Assembly (NCBI GenBank): GCA_022641835.1
Contig: CP048716.1
Coordinates: forward strand, 868,001 to 932,000
Source of the DNA: Petasospora fabianii
Lineage: Eukaryota > Ascomycota > Saccharomycetes > Phaffomycetales > Wickerhamomycetaceae
DNA length: 64,000 bases
Direction: 5' to 3'
Shown here one piece after another: positions 58,805-64,000 of the stretch; the stretch's first letter is position 1; each line of letters begins with the position of its first letter. The notes beneath the pieces are model-generated. The model made no database searches. It had not been told where the DNA came from and saw only the letters and a list, made by a program, of their open reading frames with translations. Position numbers and translations under genes: made by a program.

Positions 58805-60055
58805 ATGTCGTCTTCGTCAAAGTCCACATGGCTTAGCATGATGCTCACGCAGACAAATCTGATTGCTGCCTCTGTCGCCATGCGTCTGGCGTTTCTTGCA
58901 TTCGGCCATTACCAGGATACGCACATGGAGGTCAAGTACACAGACATCGACTACGTTGTGTTCTCCGACGCTGCCAATTACGTCTACCATGGCCAATCCC
59001 CATACACAAGAGAGACGTATCGGTACACCCCGCTGCTGGCATGGATGATGGTGCCCAATACGCTTTATGCTGACTTTGGGAAGATCGTGTTTGTCCTGTG
59101 TGATCTCGTCACAGGGTATATCATCCTCAAATGTCTTGACTTGGCGGGGACCCAGGGCCCGAAGAAAACCGTTTTATCTGCAATCTGGCTTTTGAATCCA
59201 ATGGTTGTAACAATCTCTACCAGAGGAAGCTCTGAAAGTGTACTGACGGTGTTTGTTATGCTGTTCATCTACCTTCTCTTAAAGAGAGAGGTGTTCTTAA
59301 GTGGATTGATTTGTGGGTTCGCCGTACATTTCAAGATCTATCCACTGATATACATTCCAACAGCACTGATATTCCTTACGAATCACTCAAACACTTCAGG
59401 GATTCTGAGAAAACCTTTGAGTATCATCAATTCATCCACAATGAAGTTTTCGTTGGCTGCAGCATCAACGTTCCTCTGGTTCGGTCTCTTGATGTACGCC
59501 ATCTACGGAGACGAGTTTCTGAGACACACATACATATACCACTTCATTCGCACAGATCATCGTCATAACTTCTCCATCTACAACATATCTCTATACTTCA
59601 CCAGTGCTTTGGCTTCCACGTCACAGTCCTTCGACCTTTCTGGTCTGGCGTTCCTCCCACAGTTATCACTAGCTGGCATCTTTATTCCACTTGTATTTAC
59701 CAAGAAGTCGCTTACCGATACATTTTTCCTTCAGACATTTGTCTTTGTCACATACAACAAGGTTATGACGTCTCAGTACTTCATCTGGTTCCTCATCTTC
59801 CTCCCCCTTTACCTGAGAAACTCGAGCCTCATCAGCACCCAGAAGGTCAAGGGAATAGTCTGCCTTTTACAGTGGATTATCTCTCAGGGATCATGGCTTT
59901 ACTTTGCATACAATTTGGAGTTCTTGGGCAAAAGCACGTTCTTCCCAGGTCTTCTAGGGAGTGCCTCATTCTTTTTCCTGTCTAATGTTTTCCTTACCGG
60001 CGTTTTCATGGAGGATATCGCCCACAAACCAGTCGAGTCGAAAAGTTACATTTGA
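58805..60055 (+). CDS. GPI14: GPI alpha-1,4-mannosyltransferase I catalytic subunit (PIG-M)
   Basis: Encodes 416 residues from MSSSSKSTWLSMMLTQTNLI (baker's yeast Gpi14: 403). The frame is open further upstream to 58586, but that part overlaps PEX39 and has no hydrophobic character. Family marks are the luminal catalytic motif KYTDIDYVVFSDAANYVYHGQSPYTRETYRYTPLLAWMMVPN (Asp-Ile-Asp), RGSSESVLTVFVMLFIYLLLKRE, GFAVHFKIYPLIYIPTAL and FVFVTYNKVMTSQYFIWFLIFLPL. It has about ten membrane helices in the ER and adds the first mannose to the GPI anchor, with Pbn1. Only 41 bases separate its stop from the convergent neighbour. Confidence 0.94.
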   Translation: MSSSSKSTWLSMMLTQTNLIAASVAMRLAFLAFGHYQDTHMEVKYTDIDYVVFSDAANYVYHGQSPYTRETYRYTPLLAWMMVPNTLYADFGKIVFVLCDLVTGYIILKCLDLAGTQGPKKTVLSAIWLLNPMVVTISTRGSSESVLTVFVMLFIYLLLKREVFLSGLICGFAVHFKIYPLIYIPTALIFLTNHSNTSGILRKPLSIINSSTMKFSLAAASTFLWFGLLMYAIYGDEFLRHTYIYHFIRTDHRHNFSIYNISLYFTSALASTSQSFDLSGLAFLPQLSLAGIFIPLVFTKKSLTDTFFLQTFVFVTYNKVMTSQYFIWFLIFLPLYLRNSSLISTQKVKGIVCLLQWIISQGSWLYFAYNLEFLGKSTFFPGLLGSASFFFLSNVFLTGVFMEDIAHKPVESKSYI

Positions 60056-60096
60056 ATGACTACCATAATTACCCCAAATGAGATCATCTATATGCT

Positions 60097-61665
60097 TCAA
60101 TCCTCATAAAAACAACCATCAACACCGAACTTCCCAATAACACCCGTAGGCATCCAGCCTTGGGAACCGACTCTTTCACCACTGATAATTGCCCTCTCCA
60201 GCCGCTGTGTACCCACCGGCTTCCCAATGGTGAAACCTCTGATACACAACTCACCGTGCCTCTTTTCGATATGCAAATCACGGTATCTGAACAGTTTAAT
60301 CTCCAAAGACTGTGAACAGGCGCCACGATTTACAAGTTTGTCATTGCTGAACACCCTGTAGTCATAGTAGTTAGTCGAAATCACTGAACCAATGACTCCA
60401 GGAACGAATCTCTCGCCAATAACCCTCGCTCCACAAAGAATACGCATCTTCATCATGTCCTGACTTGAAAGTCTGTTTGAGCGTGAACTTCCATCATCGC
60501 CAATGAACACAATCTTCAGTGACTTGAATCTTGGCAACATTGCACCATCAGTGAAAATACCTTCAGAGAGCAAATGTCTGGCACGATGTTCCCTGAGTGC
60601 ACCGATCCACCCGCGCTTCTCCTCAATGAGGAGCTGTCTCTTGGCACCTTCTGGGTCAATCGCAAGGATAGTTGGAGAACACGCCTGAATGGCATCACCA
60701 AATGAAGGATCTGTGGAGGAGCCTATTATCACAGACCCACCAAATAGCAAAATGGCAAATATCTTGGGCCAGTAGTTTAGTGTAGATCCAGAGTATCCGA
60801 TAAGGAGTCGCTCGTTGTCTGTGAACTCATGACCCAGAGGTAGGGACTTGACGATGGAAGCGACAGAGCTCACGAAGTTCTGATGGGTGTATGAGGTTGT
60901 CACAAAGTTGTGGGTATCGATGAGTGGCGTGCCCTCGTCGTACTTTGGATCATACTTGTACTCGTACACTGGATCACTGAGCCCATTGAGATCACCAAGC
61001 TCGGTCCAATTGAGGATCGTGCCATTGTCGCTAAAGACCTTGTGCTCTGACGAGCTCACAACGATAATCTTTTTGTAGTTGAAGCTGAGGGCGTGTTTCA
61101 GCTGTGGTTCCGAGATAATGAGCACCTCAACGTCCTCAGGCTGTGTTCGTGGGAGTTGGTTGAAAGTGTGAACGGTAAGCCCGTGGGTCCAGCACGCCAT
61201 CGTGGCAACGAATCCATGATACGTGTTCACAGGCACAGCGACTCCAACGGTATAACAGTCGTTATGTGTGAAGAATTGGACAAGGCGTTTGAAGACTGCA
61301 TTGGTGTTATCCACGTCACAGCTCACTTTCCTGCCCTGGTCCAGGAACATGAAGCGGCCCGTCTTGTGCTTCTGGCTCATTACCACAGACCAGATATCAC
61401 GCAAGTTACCATTTCTTAGCCGGAAGCTCTGTCTAATCTGGAGGCCCGTCATCAATGGCATACCGTGTGGGGTCTGGTTGCTGCGATATACGGCCGTCTC
61501 ATCCTCTTTGCGGGATCCGCTGATGCTGGCCTGCTGGTTGAGGGCGAGCTCATGGATGTCTCGCCGCCACTCGAGATAATACCTGGTGTACACGACAAAG
61601 GAAATGATGACAAGCACCACTGCAAGCAGCAGGGACTGGATCAGGCCCATCGTTTGTGCGTGCAA
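60097..61665 (-). CDS. AMP-binding (ANL) superfamily homologue, probably catalytically dead, membrane-anchored
   Basis: Encodes 522 residues. An N-terminal membrane helix (about residues 7-28, LIQSLLLAVVLVIISFVVYTRYY) is followed by a fold like acyl-CoA synthetases: VGVAVPVNTYHGFVATMACWTHGLTVHTFN, FVTTSYTHQNFVSSVASIVKSLP (the THxN step), LLFGGSVIIGS and GELCIRGFTIGKPVG...WMPTGVIGKFGVDGCFYED. The Ser/Thr/Gly-rich ATP loop (normally YTSGTTGxPK) that should precede the THQN segment is missing, the invariant TGD Asp is Val (TGV), and the protein stops where the C-terminal lid domain should start. So ligase activity is unlikely. Function is unknown; Met6 is an alternative start. Confidence 0.7.
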   Translation of the reverse strand: MHAQTMGLIQSLLLAVVLVIISFVVYTRYYLEWRRDIHELALNQQASISGSRKEDETAVYRSNQTPHGMPLMTGLQIRQSFRLRNGNLRDIWSVVMSQKHKTGRFMFLDQGRKVSCDVDNTNAVFKRLVQFFTHNDCYTVGVAVPVNTYHGFVATMACWTHGLTVHTFNQLPRTQPEDVEVLIISEPQLKHALSFNYKKIIVVSSSEHKVFSDNGTILNWTELGDLNGLSDPVYEYKYDPKYDEGTPLIDTHNFVTTSYTHQNFVSSVASIVKSLPLGHEFTDNERLLIGYSGSTLNYWPKIFAILLFGGSVIIGSSTDPSFGDAIQACSPTILAIDPEGAKRQLLIEEKRGWIGALREHRARHLLSEGIFTDGAMLPRFKSLKIVFIGDDGSSRSNRLSSQDMMKMRILCGARVIGERFVPGVIGSVISTNYYDYRVFSNDKLVNRGACSQSLEIKLFRYRDLHIEKRHGELCIRGFTIGKPVGTQRLERAIISGERVGSQGWMPTGVIGKFGVDGCFYED

Positions 61666-61884
61666 TTGAGTTCAGTCAGACCCGTAAAGTAGCAGTTTGT
61701 CAGGAGATCAAGAAAGAAGGTGTTTGTTTCTAAACGACAACCCTTCGCGCATCATCATCTGCCTCCACAATGGTACGAAACGGGGGGACTGAGGGCCCGA
61801 AAACCGTGAGTACAGGCAATTGTCTCTACACCTATGCCTACAGGGATATTATCACCACAATGAATTAAGAGTACATTGACCGCA

Positions 61885-62796
61885 TTATCTGTCGTTTTGG
61901 GCACTTAGCTCCTTCCACTGGATGCCGGCACGTCTCTTGGCCTCATCCTTCTCCAGAAGGTCTTTGATCTGGTTTGTAAGCTTTTCAGCAATGGCGTATG
62001 CCTTCTGCGAACATTCCATCAGCATTAAAGCATCCATTGGTAAGCCACCAGCTTTGGAAATTTGACACACCTCTCGGTTCTTGTTTATCGTCACCGTCAA
62101 AATACCGTCGTTCAACAAATCCTCCTGCAGGTTGGCATCAACCACGTAGATCTCATTGGCGTCTCCTTTGATGTTCTCCTCAACTCCATTCGGATTGAAG
62201 AAGGCAAAGGAAACACAGATCGGCACATGTAATATACTGAGCTCCACAGGTTCTCTCTCCTCAACGGAATGCACAATTACCTGTTCTCCCGATACCGAAA
62301 CGTCGTTCTTCTTGAAATGCTGCAAGCCTGTCATAACAGCTATACAACTGGCATCGATGAAGCCACCATCATAGTCTAAAAAGTGTATGTCGGCTCTGAT
62401 GGCCCAGCACTTGCTTCCGGCAATGATACAGAGCGACTCCAAGTCCAGCGCACCGGATCTTCGCACCGCCTTTTCGATAGCTCTTGATATGAGTAGCTCG
62501 TCATCAGACTGACGACCATTTTCAAACATTGGTGATGCCATTGGACTGATCTCCGTTGATACATGGAAGAGACCTTCGAATGGACGATCCTCGAAGGGTG
62601 CCACAATCTCTGCAGAGATACGACATACGACCCTGGTCTTACCCATCTTCACCTCGACAAAACCGTATTGTTCGTGTAAGGTGATCTCAACAGGACGGGG
62701 TTCATCAAGATTACGACCATCTGTGCGGATCCCTTGTCTCAAAGCTTCGAGAACAAATTCTCGCTCGTTGGTGGATACTTCAATACCTTTAGCCAT
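61885..62796 (-). CDS. RRP45: RNA exosome core subunit Rrp45 (RNase PH fold)
   Basis: Encodes 303 residues, like baker's yeast Rrp45 (305). Marks are STNEREFVLEALRQGIRTDGRNLDEPRPVEITLHEQYGFVEVKMGKTRVVCRISAEIV, RPFEGLFHVSTEISPMASPMFENGR, ISRAIEKAVRRSGALDLESLCIIAGSKCWAIRADIHFLDYDGGFIDASCIAVMTGLQHFK and a C-terminal helix. It forms a ring heterodimer with Rrp41/Ski6 (44358-45095). A PAC-like GATGAGCT is at 62964-62971, about 170 bp upstream. Confidence 0.95.
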   Translation of the reverse strand: MAKGIEVSTNEREFVLEALRQGIRTDGRNLDEPRPVEITLHEQYGFVEVKMGKTRVVCRISAEIVAPFEDRPFEGLFHVSTEISPMASPMFENGRQSDDELLISRAIEKAVRRSGALDLESLCIIAGSKCWAIRADIHFLDYDGGFIDASCIAVMTGLQHFKKNDVSVSGEQVIVHSVEEREPVELSILHVPICVSFAFFNPNGVEENIKGDANEIYVVDANLQEDLLNDGILTVTINKNREVCQISKAGGLPMDALMLMECSQKAYAIAEKLTNQIKDLLEKDEAKRRAGIQWKELSAQNDR

Positions 62797-63196
62797 GGTG
62801 ATGTGCTTCGATCAGTCCGTGGATATGCTAGGTCACTTTGATGAGTACCCCTTTTTTGGCTAGGAAAAAGAGTGAAAGGAAAGCAAAAAGTGAAAATAAA
62901 CACACCAGAAGATGTTCCTTGATACTCAGGTTCACTGGTCTGTGATCCTTAGGGCGGATAAGAGATGAGCTTTCCCTTTTGAAGCCGGAAACTTTTGTCT
63001 TTTGTACGCGCCTTAACACCCGGACATCTCTTGGTGGCGAGCAAAAAAGGATATCGAATAACGGAGAACTCAGGCACATCAGCGACACATGATATCTTGG
63101 TTCACGCATCAATTGACTTGTACCATCCCTTGGCAGCCATCATTGGGAAACCATTCGATCCAAAAATTTACTGAAAGAGATAGTCAGCCATTGAAA
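62797..63196. other. Divergent promoter of RRP45 and the stomatin gene
   Basis: Holds GATGAGCT (62964-62971), a PAC-like site for RRP45, and A-rich GTGAAAATAAAC near 62890. No other element is clear. Confidence 0.7.
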
Positions 63197-64000
63197 ATGC
63201 TCAGAACCACCACAAAGGTCTCGGCGCTCGCTCGCTCTCGTCCGCTACTTTTAGCCACAAGGGCCTACTCACAGGCCCCAATGTCTTTCTTCCAACAAGA
63301 CCAGCTTCCTGCAAACACCGTGGTTCGCTTTGTTCCACAACAAACAGCTTGGGTTGTTGAGCGTATGGGTAAGTTTCACCGCATCCTCGAGCCAGGTCTT
63401 GCCATCCTCATCCCATTCCTCGATAAGATTCAGTACGTCCAGTCTCTGAAAGAGGCAGCTATCGAAGTTCCATCACAAAGTGCAATTACTGCTGATAATG
63501 TCACACTTGAGATGGATGGTGTTCTCTATATTAGAGTTGTGGACGCCTATAAAGCTTCCTATGGTGTCGAAGACGCAGAATATGCCATCTCTCAATTGGC
63601 TCAAACTACAATGCGTTCGGAGATAGGTCAATTAACTTTGGATCACGTCTTGAAAGAGAGACAGTCTCTGAACAACAACATCACAGCTGTCCTCAATGAG
63701 GCTGCTGCTGATTGGGGTATTAAATGTCTTCGTTACGAGATTAAGGACATTCATCCACCACAAAATGTCTTGGAGGCCATGCACAGACAGGTCTCTGCCG
63801 AGAGATCAAAAAGAGCTGAGATCCTCGATTCTGAGGGTCATAGACAGGCTGAGATTAACATTGCTGAAGGTAAAAAGGCTGCTCAAATCCTCGCTTCCGA
63901 GGCTGTAAAGTCCCAGAGCATAAACGAGGCAAATGGTGAGGCCGAAGCAATTCTCGTAAAGGCCCGTGCAACAGCCAAAGGAATTGCTGAAATTGCTAAT
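63197..64000 (+). CDS. Mitochondrial stomatin-like protein (SLP-2 type), 3' end outside window
   Basis: 268 residues are visible before the window ends in open frame. A basic presequence (MLRTTTKVSALARSRPLLLATRAYSQAP) precedes the SPFH/band-7 domain: NTVVRFVPQQTAWVVERMGKFHRILEPGLAILIPFLDKIQYVQSLKE, the AIEVPSQSAITADNVTLEMDGVLYIRVVDAYKASYGVEDAEYAISQLAQTTMRSEIGQLTLDHVLKERQSLN core, and WGIKCLRYEIKDIHPPQNVLEAMHRQVSAERSKRAEIL, then a coiled coil. SLP-2 scaffolds proteases and cardiolipin-rich domains at the inner membrane. To my knowledge baker's yeast lacks it while many other yeasts keep it. Confidence 0.92.
   Translation, partial: MLRTTTKVSALARSRPLLLATRAYSQAPMSFFQQDQLPANTVVRFVPQQTAWVVERMGKFHRILEPGLAILIPFLDKIQYVQSLKEAAIEVPSQSAITADNVTLEMDGVLYIRVVDAYKASYGVEDAEYAISQLAQTTMRSEIGQLTLDHVLKERQSLNNNITAVLNEAAADWGIKCLRYEIKDIHPPQNVLEAMHRQVSAERSKRAEILDSEGHRQAEINIAEGKKAAQILASEAVKSQSINEANGEAEAILVKARATAKGIAEIAN

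Noticed and set aside
1-64000. tRNA, rRNA, transposon, retroelement and CRISPR signals
   Set aside because: I looked for A/B-box pairs, long terminal or inverted repeats, transposase/reverse-transcriptase motifs and spaced repeats and found none convincing.

Overview
The window is nuclear DNA from a budding yeast (Saccharomycotina). Genes are compact, mostly intronless and on both strands. Seven have one or two short spliceosomal introns with a clear TACTAAC-type branch site, and every recognisable product has a yeast counterpart. CTG codons fall on conserved leucines (TGLFGMN of the Mg transporter, TPLLAW of GPI14, RHLIL of SSL1), which argues against the CUG-Ser and CUG-Ala clades. A mitochondrial stomatin-like protein (absent from baker's yeast as far as I know), several introns in genes that are intronless in Saccharomyces, and TCACGTGA/TTAGGG ribosomal-protein promoters point outside Saccharomycetaceae. 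I cannot name the species.

Layout. 1-7 kb: C-terminal part of a Ste5/Far1-type pheromone scaffold, PAM17, a mitochondrial flavin-reductase-fold protein, an AT-rich repeat region, ALR1. 7-14 kb: NHA1, DLD1, RPS19 (intron). 14-19 kb: an F-box protein, RPL18 (intron), PAC10 (63-nt intron), DSC2. 19-26 kb: NAD kinase UTR1, an unrecognised acidic ORF, an Hsp31-type glyoxalase, OSM1. 26-31 kb: epsin (two introns), a 1.25-kb gene-poor stretch, DBP3. 31-40 kb: YIM1-like reductase, ACS-family anion transporter, YPP1, a Zn2Cys6 regulator. 40-53 kb: an unrecognised basic ORF, SWF1 (intron), TRM1, SKI6, SSL1, RAD2, a large acidic protein (intron), TMA22 (two introns). 53-64 kb: second YIM1-like gene, a BSC6-like MFS transporter, a mitochondrial carrier, PEX39 (50-nt intron), GPI14, a degenerate AMP-binding-enzyme homologue, RRP45, and the start of a mitochondrial stomatin.

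How genes relate. SSL1 (TFIIH) and RAD2 (NER endonuclease) are divergent across 129 bp. SKI6/Rrp41 and RRP45 encode the two halves of one exosome heterodimer. DBP3, TRM1 and RRP45 have PAC-like sites. The Hsp31-type glyoxalase makes D-lactate and DLD1 burns it. RPS19 and RPL18 share a nearly identical 20-bp composite promoter element. I saw no tRNA, rRNA, transposon, CRISPR array or viral element. There is no obvious new multi-gene system; the most novel points are regulatory elements, unusual splicing, multiple start sites and one pseudoenzyme-like protein.
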